Shown one piece after another: positions 8,668 through 18,121 of a stretch of DNA of 64,000 nucleotides. The notes beneath the pieces are model-generated. The model worked only from the letters and a program-made list of their open reading frames with translations, was not told the DNA's origin and did no database searches. The DNA comes from Actinomycetes bacterium (GTDB lineage Bacteria; Actinomycetota; Coriobacteriia; Coriobacteriales; Eggerthellaceae). The stretch lies in assembly GCA_023460315.1 (NCBI GenBank), contig JAEWQO010000096.1, positions 24,086 to 88,085 of the forward strand. Direction: 5' to 3'. A program made the translations under genes and the position numbers. The number at the start of each line of letters is the position of its first letter. Positions within the stretch are counted from its first letter, which is position 1.

Positions 8668-10167
8668 TTATGCGCCCAGCGTTGCGGCGCGATCCGCAAC
8701 GAGAGCCTTGAACGCGCTGCCCCGCTCTTCGAACGAGCCGAACTCGTCAAACGAAGCGCACGCGGGCGACAGCAACAGCACCTCTCCCGGACGAGCGAGC
8801 GACAGCGCCTCGTCAAGCGCATCCTCGAGGTGGGCAGCACGACCCAGGAGAAATCCGTCGGGAGCGTCGGACGAAGCGGCCTCGAAGGCGGCGTGGAAAC
8901 GGGATGCCGCCGCGCCGAAACAGATGCAGGCGCGCGTGTGACGGTGAACAGCCTCCACGAGCGGTGCAAGGTCGGTCCCCTTGTCGTCGCCGCCGAGCAG
9001 CACGAGGGGTCTCGTTTCGGGAAACGCAGCAAGCGCCTTCAGCGTGGCATCGACGTTGGTGGCCTTCGAGTCATTGTAACAGGCAACGCCCCGCACGCTC
9101 CCACAGGGCTCGATGCGGTGTTCAAGCGGCGCGAAGGTGCGCAAGCCCCGCGCGACGGCCTCATCCTCGACTCCCAACGAAAGCGCGGCAGCGGCAGCCG
9201 CGAGCGCGTTTGCCCTGTTGTGAGCCCCCTTGATAAGCAGATCGCCCGATGAGGCCAACCGGTGCTCAACCCCGCGTAACGCAACCTGCAGCACGCCGGC
9301 GGCATCCTCGAACGCCGCGTTCTCGCTGCCGCACGCATCACGCATGTCGCCCGAAAGCCCTGCCTTCGTGCCCACGGGCACGTACGAGAAACCGCGTTCG
9401 GCATCGCTCTGGCTGCGCAGACGGCGAATCTCGGCACGCACCTCGTCATCCGTGGCATCCAAGACAGCAACGGCGCCTGGCGCGTCGGCCAGGTTTGCCA
9501 ACACGCGGAGCTTGGCTGCCCGATACGCCTCGAATGTCTGGTGCCAGTGCAGGTGGTCGGGCGTGATGTTCAGGAGAACGGCGACATCCGGCGCGAAACG
9601 GACCGTCGAAGCCAACTGATACGATGACGCTTCCGCGACATAGACGTCCGGAGCGTCCCCAGAGACCGCCTGGATGCAGGTGTCACCGATGTTACCGACC
9701 GCCTTCGCGTCCACCCCGCCGCATGCCAGCAGATGGGCAACAAGGGAGGTGACGGTGGTCTTGCCGTTTGTGCCGGTGACGGCCACCCATCTCGACAAGC
9801 TCGCGCTTTCTCGCCAAGCAAACTCCACCTCGCCGATCATCTCGGCGCTTGCCGCGGCGGCGCTTCGATACAATGGCGCAACCGGAGGGATGCCGGGGCT
9901 GGTGATGCAGAGGTCAAACGAACCCTCAACCTGTTCGCAATCGAACACCGCCTGGACGGGGACCTGGGACTCGAGATCCCGGACGAAAGACAGGGCTTCG
10001 GGCGTGGGGACGCCTGCCGCCACCGTGAGGGAATCCACGCGGCTGCCCACAAGTGTGCCCACATACGCCGCCGTTGCACGACCGCTTTTCCCCAGCCCCA
10101 AGACGAGCACCCGCCCCATATGGGCCGGCGCATGCTTCTTGCCCGGTATCAGACCAGCCTCGCCCAT
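8668..10167 (-). CDS. murD: UDP-N-acetylmuramoyl-L-alanine-D-glutamate ligase MurD
   Basis: MurD adds D-glutamate to UDP-MurNAc-L-Ala. The translation has the VLVLGLGKSGRATAAY nucleotide-binding start, the P-loop AVTGTNGKTTVTSLV near residue 130, ITPDHLHWH and YNDSKATN. Starting at the ATG at 10167 gives 499 residues, slightly longer than the usual 450, with several Ala/Gly-rich insertions. A second ATG 16 codons later (MGRVLVLGLG) is also possible. The frame is open to 10437 but that part overlaps mraY and is rejected. The start is 2 bases past the mraY stop, so coupling is likely. Confidence 0.94.
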   Translation of the reverse strand: MGEAGLIPGKKHAPAHMGRVLVLGLGKSGRATAAYVGTLVGSRVDSLTVAAGVPTPEALSFVRDLESQVPVQAVFDCEQVEGSFDLCITSPGIPPVAPLYRSAAAASAEMIGEVEFAWRESASLSRWVAVTGTNGKTTVTSLVAHLLACGGVDAKAVGNIGDTCIQAVSGDAPDVYVAEASSYQLASTVRFAPDVAVLLNITPDHLHWHQTFEAYRAAKLRVLANLADAPGAVAVLDATDDEVRAEIRRLRSQSDAERGFSYVPVGTKAGLSGDMRDACGSENAAFEDAAGVLQVALRGVEHRLASSGDLLIKGAHNRANALAAAAAALSLGVEDEAVARGLRTFAPLEHRIEPCGSVRGVACYNDSKATNVDATLKALAAFPETRPLVLLGGDDKGTDLAPLVEAVHRHTRACICFGAAASRFHAAFEAASSDAPDGFLLGRAAHLEDALDEALSLARPGEVLLLSPACASFDEFGSFEERGSAFKALVADRAATLGA

Positions 10168-10169
10168 GA

Positions 10170-11216
10170 CTATGCCACCGCCATAAGCGTTTCGGCAAAA
10201 TAGATCGAGAAGCCCGTGGCGGCCAACACGCCCGAAACGATCCAGAACCGCACGACCACCTTCGTCTCGCTCCATCCCTTCTTCTCGAAGTGATGGTGCA
10301 AGGGAGCCATGAGGAAGATGCGCTTTTTTGTCTTCTTGTAATAGAGGACCTGGATCATGACAGACAGCGCTTCCGCCACGAACAGACCGCCAATGATGAG
10401 CGAGACGAACTCGGCCTTGGTGAGAATGGCCAGGCATCCCAACGCCATGCCAAGCGCAAGCGATCCCGTGTCGCCCATGAAAATGTCAGCGGGAAACGAG
10501 TTGAACCAGAGAAACCCGATGCAGGCCCCCGCGAGCGCGGCGGCAAAGATGGCTGGCTCCAGCAGGTCGGAACGATAGGCGATGGCAGCCATGACGATCA
10601 TGACGATCATGACGGTGCCTGCAGCCAAGCCGTCCAGGCCGTCGGTGAGATTGACGGCGTTGCACATGCCCACCAGGAGAATATTCATGAGGATGAGATA
10701 CAGCCACGGCACCTCGATGCCGTCGCCAAGGGGAATGACCGTGGTCAGGATGCCGAGATCGAACGTGTACACGAAGGGGATCTCCACCGTGGGCGCAATG
10801 CCAATCCAGTTCACGGCCACCAGGATGAACGCCGTGGCAATGGCAAACTGTCCGATGAGCTTCATCTTCGGAGTCAAACCGAGGGAACGCTCCTTGACCA
10901 CCTTTGATCCATCGTCCACAAGGCCAAGGAGTCCCGTCAACAGGGTCGCTCCCAGCAGAAGAAACGTCTCGGGAGTCGGCATGGCAACCAGCAGAGCCGT
11001 GGCGACGACCGCGGCGAGCATGACGACGCCGCCCATGGTGGGCGTGCCCTGCTTGACCAGATGGCTCTGCGGCCCATCGGCACGAACCTGCTGCCCGATG
11101 TGGCTCGACTTGAGAAACTTGATCCAAAGCGGAGTCAGAACCATCGTGATCACGATGGCAAGCACGATGGCGAGAAACACCAAAAACGTCGGATAGTGTG
11201 AGAAAAGTGCAAACAT
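10170..11216 (-). CDS. mraY: Phospho-N-acetylmuramoyl-pentapeptide transferase MraY
   Basis: MraY is the polytopic membrane enzyme that joins UDP-MurNAc-pentapeptide to undecaprenyl phosphate, forming lipid I. The 348 residues contain about ten membrane helices. The family's cytoplasmic motifs are present: VDDGSKVVK, NAVNLTDGLDGLAAG with the catalytic acidic residues, DIFMGDTGSLALG, and the terminal MAPLHHHFEKKGWSE with the histidine triad. The ATG at 11216 is directly after the murF stop. Length and motifs are fully normal. Confidence 0.97.
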   Translation of the reverse strand: MFALFSHYPTFLVFLAIVLAIVITMVLTPLWIKFLKSSHIGQQVRADGPQSHLVKQGTPTMGGVVMLAAVVATALLVAMPTPETFLLLGATLLTGLLGLVDDGSKVVKERSLGLTPKMKLIGQFAIATAFILVAVNWIGIAPTVEIPFVYTFDLGILTTVIPLGDGIEVPWLYLILMNILLVGMCNAVNLTDGLDGLAAGTVMIVMIVMAAIAYRSDLLEPAIFAAALAGACIGFLWFNSFPADIFMGDTGSLALGMALGCLAILTKAEFVSLIIGGLFVAEALSVMIQVLYYKKTKKRIFLMAPLHHHFEKKGWSETKVVVRFWIVSGVLAATGFSIYFAETLMAVA

Positions 11217-11217
11217 G

Positions 11218-12726
11218 TCAGTTAATCAGTCCTTCGACCACGCGTTCGAGTCCCATGAAGCGAGATGCCTTTACCAGCACCGCATCGCCAGGCTCAACGC
11301 ACTTATCCAATTCGCCCAGCACGTCGGACAGCGATGCCGCCTGCACGATGCGCGTCGGGTCCATGCCCGCCCGTCCTGCTGCATCGGCAATGCATGAGGA
11401 CAGCTCCCCCACACAGATCAGCCGATCGATCGGCAGCGTTGCAGCCAACTGCCCAATGCCCTCATGGCAGGCCTGAGCGCAGTCGCCCAATTCCCCCATG
11501 TCACCAAGCACGGCAATATGCCGGCCTGGCACATCAAGCGCGCACAAGGTGGCAAGCGCCGCCCTCATGGAATCAGGATTTGCGTTGTAGGCGTCGTTCA
11601 CGACGGTGAATCCACCGCGGGCGGGCAGCACCTCCTGGCGTCCACTCTCAGGCTCGGCAGCCGCCAAGGCGTCAGCGATGACCGCGAGCGAGATGCCGCA
11701 TGCCCGGCCGACGGCCGCAGCCGCGCAGGCATTGGCAACGTTATGCGCGCCCCGCAGGTTGAGCGAGCAGGGGACCGCCTCCTCCTCGGCGGCGGAGGGA
11801 AGCCCCTCGCCCGTCGGGGGGGAGAATCCGGAGGCATGCAGCTCAAACCGGGGACGGCCCTGTTCGTCAAGCCCAACCCGTTCCGCCCACACCGCCGGTC
11901 GCGCCAGCTCGGACGCGTCACGCTCCTCCCGGTCCGCTGCGGCGGAGGCAGAGCCGTCGAACAGCACGGTCTCCACGCGACGGGCATCAAGGCGAGCCCG
12001 ATCGCACACGAACGAGGAAAAGTCATCGGCGGCGTTCACGAACGCGCGCCCGGTGCCTTCCGGCAGGGCGCACAGAAGTTCCGCTTTGGCGCAGGCGATG
12101 TTTTCTCTGCTGCCGAGAAGCTCGATGTGGCTCTCGCCCACATTGACCACCATGCCCCAATCGGGACGGACGAAATCGCAGAGCGAAGCTATCTGGCCGC
12201 ACCCGCGCATGCCCATCTCCACGATGACGGCCTGCGTCTCAGGTTCCGCAGAGAGGATGGTCCGGGGAACACCCAGCTCGTTGTTCTGGTTCCCCACGGT
12301 GGCGACCACGCTCAGAGAGCTCGACAGGACGTCACGCACCAGATTCTTGGTGGTGGTTTTTCCCGTTGAACCCGTCAGGGCAATGACCCGGCCTTTCAAG
12401 AAACCGCGCCACAGGCGCGCGATGTCCGTGATGGCGCCTCGCGAGTCTGGCACCTCGATGACAGCCGCTCCCAGCTCACGGGCAAGCAGACGCGTGGGTC
12501 CGTCAAGCGGTTGCATGACCACAGCCGCCAAGGCGCCCGCGCGCAGCGCCGCAGCGACATAGGCATGCCCGTCAACCCGCTCTCCCGGCAGGGCAACGTA
12601 CACATCGCCCCGTTTGACCTCGCGGGAATCCCAGGTGAGGCCCGTGGCAATCGCCCGTGCATCAACGGGATCGACCATGAGGTCGCCACCCGTGCAAGCG
12701 GCTATCTGCTTGATGTTCAGGCGCAT
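11218..12726 (-). CDS. murF: UDP-N-acetylmuramoyl-tripeptide-D-alanyl-D-alanine ligase MurF
   Basis: MurF adds D-Ala-D-Ala to the UDP-MurNAc-tripeptide, finishing the cytosolic precursor. The 502-residue protein has the ligase P-loop ALTGSTGKTTTKNLV near residue 115, VGNQNNELGVP, the NVGESHIELLGS segment and NDAYNANPDSM in the C-terminal domain. A stretch around residues 265-305 rich in Glu, Arg and Pro is longer than in most homologues and may be a surface loop. The ATG at 12726 directly abuts the murE stop codon at 12727 with no gap. Confidence 0.95.
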   Translation of the reverse strand: MRLNIKQIAACTGGDLMVDPVDARAIATGLTWDSREVKRGDVYVALPGERVDGHAYVAAALRAGALAAVVMQPLDGPTRLLARELGAAVIEVPDSRGAITDIARLWRGFLKGRVIALTGSTGKTTTKNLVRDVLSSSLSVVATVGNQNNELGVPRTILSAEPETQAVIVEMGMRGCGQIASLCDFVRPDWGMVVNVGESHIELLGSRENIACAKAELLCALPEGTGRAFVNAADDFSSFVCDRARLDARRVETVLFDGSASAAADREERDASELARPAVWAERVGLDEQGRPRFELHASGFSPPTGEGLPSAAEEEAVPCSLNLRGAHNVANACAAAAVGRACGISLAVIADALAAAEPESGRQEVLPARGGFTVVNDAYNANPDSMRAALATLCALDVPGRHIAVLGDMGELGDCAQACHEGIGQLAATLPIDRLICVGELSSCIADAAGRAGMDPTRIVQAASLSDVLGELDKCVEPGDAVLVKASRFMGLERVVEGLIN

Positions 12727-14232
12727 CTAGGCTTCGCCGCCCGGACAGGCGGTGCCGGCAAAGCGCTTCTCAAGCTCCTCTGCCGCCACGACGCGATCGT
12801 CAAACGAACGGACCTCGTCGCCGACAAGCTGATAGTCCTCATGGCCCTTGCCCGCGATGAGAACCGAGTCTCCCGCCCCGGCCCGCGCGAGCGCATGGGC
12901 GATGGCCTGACGCCGGTCGGCCTCAACTTCAAACCGTCCCTCGCCCGACCCCATCCCCGAAACGATGTCGTCGATGATGGCGAGCGGATCCTCGTGGCGG
13001 GGATTGTCCGACGTCACGATGGCATAGTCGGCAGCAAGTGCCGCCTTGCCCATGATGGAGCGCTTCGACGCGTCTCGGTCGCCTCCGCATCCGAACACGC
13101 ATATCGTCGAGCCAGGCGTGATGGCCATGATCGATGAGAGCGCCTTCTCCAGAGCGTCAGGCGTGTGTGCGTAGTCCACGAACACCGACACGCCGCCATC
13201 CGACGCAACGTTCACCCGCTCCAACCGCCCCGGAATTTGCGGGGCCTCTTCCAACGCCTGCACAATGACGTCGGTCGCATAGCCAAGCTGCAGGCCAATG
13301 CCAAACGCGCACATGACGTTTTCCACATTGAATCTGCCGACGAGCGGATAGTCGAAACGGCACCGGGCGCCACGCACGTCCAGCTCGACAGTCGTGTGGG
13401 TGGGTGCGTACGACACGTCGAGAGGGCGGATCTGAGCAGAAGGATCGAAGCCCGTGGTCACGACATTGTCGCCCGCCGACGAGCAGCGGCGAAGCAGCTC
13501 CTTGCCCCATTTGTCATCGATGCAGATGACGCGCCTGCCAGGATAGTCAGAAGAGAACAGGCGCGCCTTCGCTTCAAAATACGCCTCAAAGGTATGATGG
13601 TAGTCCAGATGATCCTGCGTGAGGTTCGAAAACGCCGTCACCGAAAACGCTGTGCCCCAGGTGCGCTCCAGGTCAAGCGCGTGGGAGCTGACCTCCATGG
13701 CAACGACTTCGCAGTGTTCGTCACGCATGAGAGCAAACATTCGCTGCAGGTCAGGCGACTCGGGCGTCGTGCGTGCCGACTTTTCCTGCATATCGCCCAC
13801 CCGAATTCCCACCGTGCCGATCACCCCGGTACGCTTGCCCGCAACCCGGGCGATATGTTCCACCAGATAGGTGGTCGTGGTCTTGCCGTTCGTGCCCGTG
13901 ATGCCCACGAGCGAGAGGTCCGTGGAAGGATGTCCATAGAAGTTTGCAGCGGCAGAAGCCATGGCCTTGCGCGTGTCCTTCACCACGACCTCGGTCACGT
14001 CGGTCGCGTCGGCAAGGTACACCTTGCGTTCCACCACCAGCACCTTCGCGCCATGGTCAAGGGCATCCTGAGCGAACGAATGGCCATCCGTCGTGAGGCC
14101 GACAATGCAGAAGAATGCGTCGCCTGGCTGAACGCGGTCACTGCGGTAGGCGATGCCGCCCACCTCTTCATCGGCATTGCCGATAATGGTGCAGTCTATT
14201 CCCGCGAACAGGTCGGTGCAGGTCTTCCCCAT
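12727..14232 (-). CDS. murE: UDP-N-acetylmuramoyl-tripeptide synthetase MurE
   Basis: MurE adds the third stem-peptide residue to UDP-MurNAc-L-Ala-D-Glu. The 501 residues show the Mur-ligase P-loop GITGTNGKTTTTYLVEH near residue 115, the DYAHTPDAL segment and SDNPRHEDP. In this family the DNPR motif marks enzymes using meso-diaminopimelate rather than L-lysine, so the wall is predicted to be of the meso-DAP type. The start at 14232 lies 10 bases past the ftsI stop. Together with murF, murD, murC and murB it completes the cytosolic branch in one cluster. Confidence 0.95.
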   Translation of the reverse strand: MGKTCTDLFAGIDCTIIGNADEEVGGIAYRSDRVQPGDAFFCIVGLTTDGHSFAQDALDHGAKVLVVERKVYLADATDVTEVVVKDTRKAMASAAANFYGHPSTDLSLVGITGTNGKTTTTYLVEHIARVAGKRTGVIGTVGIRVGDMQEKSARTTPESPDLQRMFALMRDEHCEVVAMEVSSHALDLERTWGTAFSVTAFSNLTQDHLDYHHTFEAYFEAKARLFSSDYPGRRVICIDDKWGKELLRRCSSAGDNVVTTGFDPSAQIRPLDVSYAPTHTTVELDVRGARCRFDYPLVGRFNVENVMCAFGIGLQLGYATDVIVQALEEAPQIPGRLERVNVASDGGVSVFVDYAHTPDALEKALSSIMAITPGSTICVFGCGGDRDASKRSIMGKAALAADYAIVTSDNPRHEDPLAIIDDIVSGMGSGEGRFEVEADRRQAIAHALARAGAGDSVLIAGKGHEDYQLVGDEVRSFDDRVVAAEELEKRFAGTACPGGEA

Positions 14233-14241
14233 AGCGTGTCC

Positions 14242-16053
14242 TCACTCAGATGTGATCTTGAAACGGTCGATGGCTGTTGACATTATATCCTTAAATATGG
14301 GGGTGACCACACCGTCGCCGGGAACCTCGTTAGCACCCACAAAACAAACCAATTGGCTTGACGAATCCGCGAGGAAACCCGTGAAGCACAGATTGTACAC
14401 ACCCTTTCGGTATCCGCCGTTTTCCTCATCATAGATTTCAGCCGTGCTGGTTTTGCCCGCGACCGAGAAGCCGTCGATGGCAGCCGCCTTGCCGGTTCCT
14501 TCGGTGACGACCGTCTTCAGCATGCTGGTGACGCCAGCAATGGCCTCCTTGTTGTCGACGACGTCCTCCGTGTCGTATTCGGCCACCTGGCCACTTTGAG
14601 GCTCGCTGATCAAGAAATGGGGAACGCATTCCACGCCGTCGTTCACCAACGCCCCATAGAAGCGTGTCATCTGCAGCGGCGTGACCGAGATGCCCTGGCC
14701 GAAGGTCACGTTGTAGGCGCCGACCTTGCTGAGCTCGGCAAAGGGCGTCATGTAGCCGAGAATATCGGTGCCGGACTCGCCTTCGCCAGGATAGTCCACG
14801 CCAGTCTTTGTGTGCAGGTTGTACTCCAGTATCTTGTTATAGAGATTTTGGAATCCCGACACATCTCCCACGGTGGCGTTTTCGGTTGCGAGCGATATGC
14901 CGATGTTGGACGATTGGTCGAGGATCTGACGCAGCGTGTACGTCGCGTCGCCGCGCTCATGCGCATCGGATATGGTGTAGCCGTCGGCCGTGATCGTCGC
15001 AGGGCAGAACAGCTCGGTGTCGGGCGTCATGGTGCCGGCTTCCAGGATGGACATGGCGGACACCGTCTTGAAGATCGATCCCGGCTCGAACAGATCCGTG
15101 ACAGCCTTGAGCTCGGTTGCCCCCGCCTCTATGTTGTCACGGTCATTGGGGTTGAGCAGCGGCAGGGATGCCGCGGCGTATATCTCGCCCGTCCCGCCGT
15201 CCATGACGACCGCCGTCCCCCCGGTCGCGTTCAGGCCCTTGACGCCCTCCTGCAGGCGGGTCTCGAGATACTGCTGCAGCTCAATGTCGACGGAAACGAT
15301 GATGTCTTGTCCGTCGACGGCAGCCTGCTCCTCGTGCACCCCGCCGGGAATGGGCGTGCCATCCCGTCCCCGCTCGGCCTCGTAGCGTCCCGCCTGTCCG
15401 CTCAGTATGTCGTTATAATACGCCTCAAGCCCGGAAAGGCCGTTTCCATCCACGTCGGTAAGTCCGATGATCTGTGCGCCTACCTGGCCATTGGGATAGA
15501 CGCGCTTCGTGTCGGAGATGAAATAGATGCCGTCCAAGCCGAGTTCCTTCACCTTTTCGGCAACGTCGACGTCCGCCTTGCGTTTGACGAAGGCAAACGA
15601 GGTGTCCGACGACTCGAGGGCGCTCTCATAGTCCTCCGCGCTGCCGCCGAGCACGTCAGCCAGCTTGAGCGCTGTGCCGTGGGCATCCTCGATCTCAGAG
15701 GGATTCGCGTAGATGGTGGTCGCGTCGACGCTGGTGGCGAGCACCGTGCCGTTGCGGTCGTAGATGGTGCCGCGCCGCGGCTCGATGTCGAACCCCACCG
15801 TGCGCGCCTCCTGCGCTTGGGCAGAATAGTCCGGAGCGACGATGACCTGCAAGTATATCAGGCGACCGAGAAACAGGAGCGCTATGGCTGCGAATATGAG
15901 AAGGGGAACGAACGCACGGTTGGAATCGAGGGCCTCTCCCAAGGAAGATCGCGAGACGCCCAGCACGGAGGCTGGGCGGCGATTGTCGCGCGAAGACGTG
16001 CGGGCGCTGCGTGTTCGGCGCCCGTCCCGTGGCGCAGGGGACCGATCCGCCAC
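14242..16053 (-). CDS. ftsI: Class B penicillin-binding protein FtsI (PBP3-like transpeptidase)
   Basis: FtsI is the septal D,D-transpeptidase that cross-links new glycan. The 603 residues include a basic cytoplasmic tail of about 50 residues, one membrane helix (VPLLIFAAIALLFLGRLIY), and a dimerisation/pedestal domain beginning EPRRGTIYDRNG. The transpeptidase domain has the SxxK nucleophile in PGSIFKT near residue 327 and SSN near 382. The third motif is read as KTS near residue 534. Most family members have KTG there, so the serine is noteworthy. The gene begins 2 bases after the ftsL-like gene. Position and domain order favour FtsI over an elongation-type PBP2. Confidence 0.95.
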   Translation of the reverse strand: MADRSPAPRDGRRTRSARTSSRDNRRPASVLGVSRSSLGEALDSNRAFVPLLIFAAIALLFLGRLIYLQVIVAPDYSAQAQEARTVGFDIEPRRGTIYDRNGTVLATSVDATTIYANPSEIEDAHGTALKLADVLGGSAEDYESALESSDTSFAFVKRKADVDVAEKVKELGLDGIYFISDTKRVYPNGQVGAQIIGLTDVDGNGLSGLEAYYNDILSGQAGRYEAERGRDGTPIPGGVHEEQAAVDGQDIIVSVDIELQQYLETRLQEGVKGLNATGGTAVVMDGGTGEIYAAASLPLLNPNDRDNIEAGATELKAVTDLFEPGSIFKTVSAMSILEAGTMTPDTELFCPATITADGYTISDAHERGDATYTLRQILDQSSNIGISLATENATVGDVSGFQNLYNKILEYNLHTKTGVDYPGEGESGTDILGYMTPFAELSKVGAYNVTFGQGISVTPLQMTRFYGALVNDGVECVPHFLISEPQSGQVAEYDTEDVVDNKEAIAGVTSMLKTVVTEGTGKAAAIDGFSVAGKTSTAEIYDEENGGYRKGVYNLCFTGFLADSSSQLVCFVGANEVPGDGVVTPIFKDIMSTAIDRFKITSE

Positions 16054-16055
16054 GC

Positions 16056-16523
16056 TTACGCTCCAGCGCTTGCTGCGTTTGCGACGCTCTTCGACAACGA
16101 CAGGCTGCCATCGTCATTGGTCGCAACGACGTCTTGATCGAGATCGATCGTCGCCACCGATTCGGGGGCGGTCATCTTCAGGCCGCTCGCCTCGGCCTTG
16201 ACGCGCGTCGGATTCGACAGGAGGGTCTGCGTGACCTCCAAATCGCTGCCGGCGGAGCGGGCTGAATCAATGCTGCTCGAGAGGGTTTGAGACTCGATCG
16301 ACGCCGAAACGGCAGCCGACATCAAGGCGACGCGGGCGATGGCGACAAGGGTCACCACCACAAGCACGACAGCCGCAACCTTCGCGACAGAGATGACGCT
16401 CGAAGGCAAGGCTGACGGAGCGGTGCGCGTGCCTTGCCCCGGGACGACGCGAACATGCGGTCTCGGTGCGCGTTCGGGAACGCGCTTGGGATACGGATAG
16501 GAATATGCAGGCATCGCGCCCAT
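16056..16523 (-). CDS. ftsL: FtsL-like bitopic cell division protein
   Basis: This 155-residue protein sits exactly where ftsL lies in division clusters, between rsmH and ftsI. It has a Pro/Arg-rich cytoplasmic tail of about 45 residues, one membrane helix (VISVAKVAAVVLVVVTLVAI), and an extracytoplasmic segment of about 85 residues with heptad-like spacing. FtsL joins FtsB and FtsQ to activate FtsWI. FtsL sequences diverge quickly, so the call rests on position and topology rather than on motifs. I start at the ATG at 16523 because GGGGG lies 6 bases upstream. A TTG two codons earlier would put the ribosome-binding site directly against the start. Confidence 0.7.
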   Translation of the reverse strand: MGAMPAYSYPYPKRVPERAPRPHVRVVPGQGTRTAPSALPSSVISVAKVAAVVLVVVTLVAIARVALMSAAVSASIESQTLSSSIDSARSAGSDLEVTQTLLSNPTRVKAEASGLKMTAPESVATIDLDQDVVATNDDGSLSLSKSVANAASAGA

Positions 16524-16627
16524 GTCCAACCCCCTTTCTTCATTTCATCTTCGTGTGGCGGTTGCACCATCGGTATATTTCTTTTGCACGGCAGCCTCGC
16601 CGAAACGGGCCGCCAGGAACAGCATGG

Positions 16628-17584
16628 TCAGCGTTTCTCCGCGACGCGCAGCTTCGCGCTGCGGGCCCGGGGATTGCGTTGCACTTCTTCCGGAGTCGGG
16701 ATCACCGGCTTCCGCGTGACAATGTCGACGATCGGCTTTCTACCACAGGCGCACACAGGCAGGTCGGGCGGACAGACGCATCGATCCGCATATGACGAGA
16801 ACAGGTCTTTCACAATGCGGTCCTCCAGCGAGTGATAGCTCATCACCACCAGTCGCCCACCCGGGTTGAGCCACCTGACAGCGGCGTCAAGCCCGCGCTT
16901 GAGCGCATCCAGCTCGCCGTTCACCTCAATGCGAAGAGCTTGGAACGTCCGTTTGGCCGGATGCCCCCCAGCCCGCCGCGCCGAAGCGGGAATGGCTGCT
17001 TTGATGACGTCGACCAACTGTTCGCTCGTTTCGATCGGAGCTTCGGAACGGGCCCTCACGATGAATTCCGCGATACGGCTCGCCCACTTCTCGTCTGAGT
17101 AGGCACGGATGATCCGAGTGAGATCTGCTGCGTTGTAAGTGTTGACGATCTCTGCTGCGTTCAAGGTCTGTTTGCCCGGATCCATCCGCATATCAAGAGG
17201 GCCATTCTCCTTGAAGGAGAAGCCTCGAGACGGCGTGTCAATCTGCGCCGAAGAAACTCCCAGGTCGAAAAGAACCGCATCGACCCCAGGAACCTCCACG
17301 CCGAGAAGCGCCTGATCCATGCCTTCGAAGTTGCTGCGCACAAGCTCGATGCGGGGACGGATGTCATCGGGTAGCGCATCGAGCTTGCGACGGGCGGCGG
17401 CAAGCGCCATCTCGTCCTGATCGATGCCGATGAGCGTGCCCTCGCGCCCAAGCCGCTTGGCCGCTTCGAAGGAATGCCCTGCACCGCCGAGTGTTGCGTC
17501 CACGAACGTTTGCCGCGTTTCAAGTTTGAGATATTCGAGGCACTCGGCGAGCATGACCGGTATATGCCGATATTCGTTTGTCAC
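16628..17584 (-). CDS. rsmH: 16S rRNA (cytosine1402-N4)-methyltransferase RsmH (MraW)
   Basis: RsmH methylates N4 of C1402 in the decoding centre of 16S rRNA using S-adenosylmethionine. The product starts near HIPVMLAECLEYL, has the SAM-binding segment FVDATLGGAGHS, FDLGVSSAQID, GFSFKENGPLDMRMD and VISYHSLEDR-type text (here VMSYHSLEDRIVK). I favour the GTG at 17584 (318 residues) with GGAAGG about 10 bases upstream. A TTG at 17602, just next to the mraZ stop, is the longest option but has no upstream site. It is always the second gene of the cluster, directly after mraZ, as here. Confidence 0.95.
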   Translation of the reverse strand: MTNEYRHIPVMLAECLEYLKLETRQTFVDATLGGAGHSFEAAKRLGREGTLIGIDQDEMALAAARRKLDALPDDIRPRIELVRSNFEGMDQALLGVEVPGVDAVLFDLGVSSAQIDTPSRGFSFKENGPLDMRMDPGKQTLNAAEIVNTYNAADLTRIIRAYSDEKWASRIAEFIVRARSEAPIETSEQLVDVIKAAIPASARRAGGHPAKRTFQALRIEVNGELDALKRGLDAAVRWLNPGGRLVVMSYHSLEDRIVKDLFSSYADRCVCPPDLPVCACGRKPIVDIVTRKPVIPTPEEVQRNPRARSAKLRVAEKR

Positions 17585-17602
17585 TGTGCTCACGCCTTCC
17601 AA

Positions 17603-18049
17603 TCAGCCGAACAGCAAGCTCAGATCGATCTCGCCGTCTTCCTGATCGTAACGCTTTGCGTCCCAGACTTCGAAGTACCCCGTGTTGCCGACGACGACGA
17701 CGTCTTTCCCAATGTCCGCAGCATCGCGCTGGTCGGCGCTGAGCATGATGCGCCCCGCACCGTCCACCTCGACCGCTTTCGCCCGCGATTTGAGCTTGCG
17801 GCGAAGACGGACATGAAGGTCATTCGAAGAGTCGTACTTGCCGAACTTGTCTTCGAACGCCTTGGCTACCCATTTGTTGAATTCGGGAGCCTCGAACACG
17901 TACAGGCATTCGTCCTTCGGATTCGGAGTAACAACGAGATCTGTTGAAAGCACTTTGCGAAACGCTGCAGGCAGGGACACGCGGCCTTTGACATCGACTT
18001 TGTGGCGGAATTCTCCGTTGAGATCCACGATGTCGACTTCTTCGGCCAT
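17603..18049 (-). CDS. mraZ: Transcriptional regulator MraZ
   Basis: MraZ is a small ring-forming DNA-binding protein of the SpoVT-AbrB fold. It represses or tunes the division and cell-wall cluster by binding repeats upstream of itself. The 148 residues contain two copies of the fold, the first with FRHKVDVKGRVSLPAAFR and the second with VDGAGRIMLSADQRDAA. The start at 18049 is set by GGAAGGG 5 bases upstream; the open frame to 18094 adds residues unlike the family. It is the first gene after the cluster promoter, where a run of MraZ boxes is visible. The N-terminus has an extra acidic stretch (MAEEVDIVDLNGE). Confidence 0.95.
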   Translation of the reverse strand: MAEEVDIVDLNGEFRHKVDVKGRVSLPAAFRKVLSTDLVVTPNPKDECLYVFEAPEFNKWVAKAFEDKFGKYDSSNDLHVRLRRKLKSRAKAVEVDGAGRIMLSADQRDAADIGKDVVVVGNTGYFEVWDAKRYDQEDGEIDLSLLFG

Positions 18050-18092
18050 GCTTTCCCTTCCACATCGTTCGCTCGTCCTTCCAATGTCCGAC

Positions 18093-18121
18093 ATTCTATC
18101 CCACTAGGCCCCACTTCGCAA
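18093..18121 (-). promoter_or_regulatory. Promoter of the mraZ-led division and cell-wall cluster
   Basis: The minus strand reads TTGCGA (18116-18121), a 17-base spacer, and TAGAAT (18093-18098). Transcription would begin near 18086, giving a leader of about 37 bases to the mraZ start. The spacer and -35 element are covered by MraZ boxes, which fits autorepression. Confidence 0.75.

Noticed and set aside
7924..9252. 442-codon plus-strand open frame
   Set aside because: Antisense to ftsW and murD; composition-driven.
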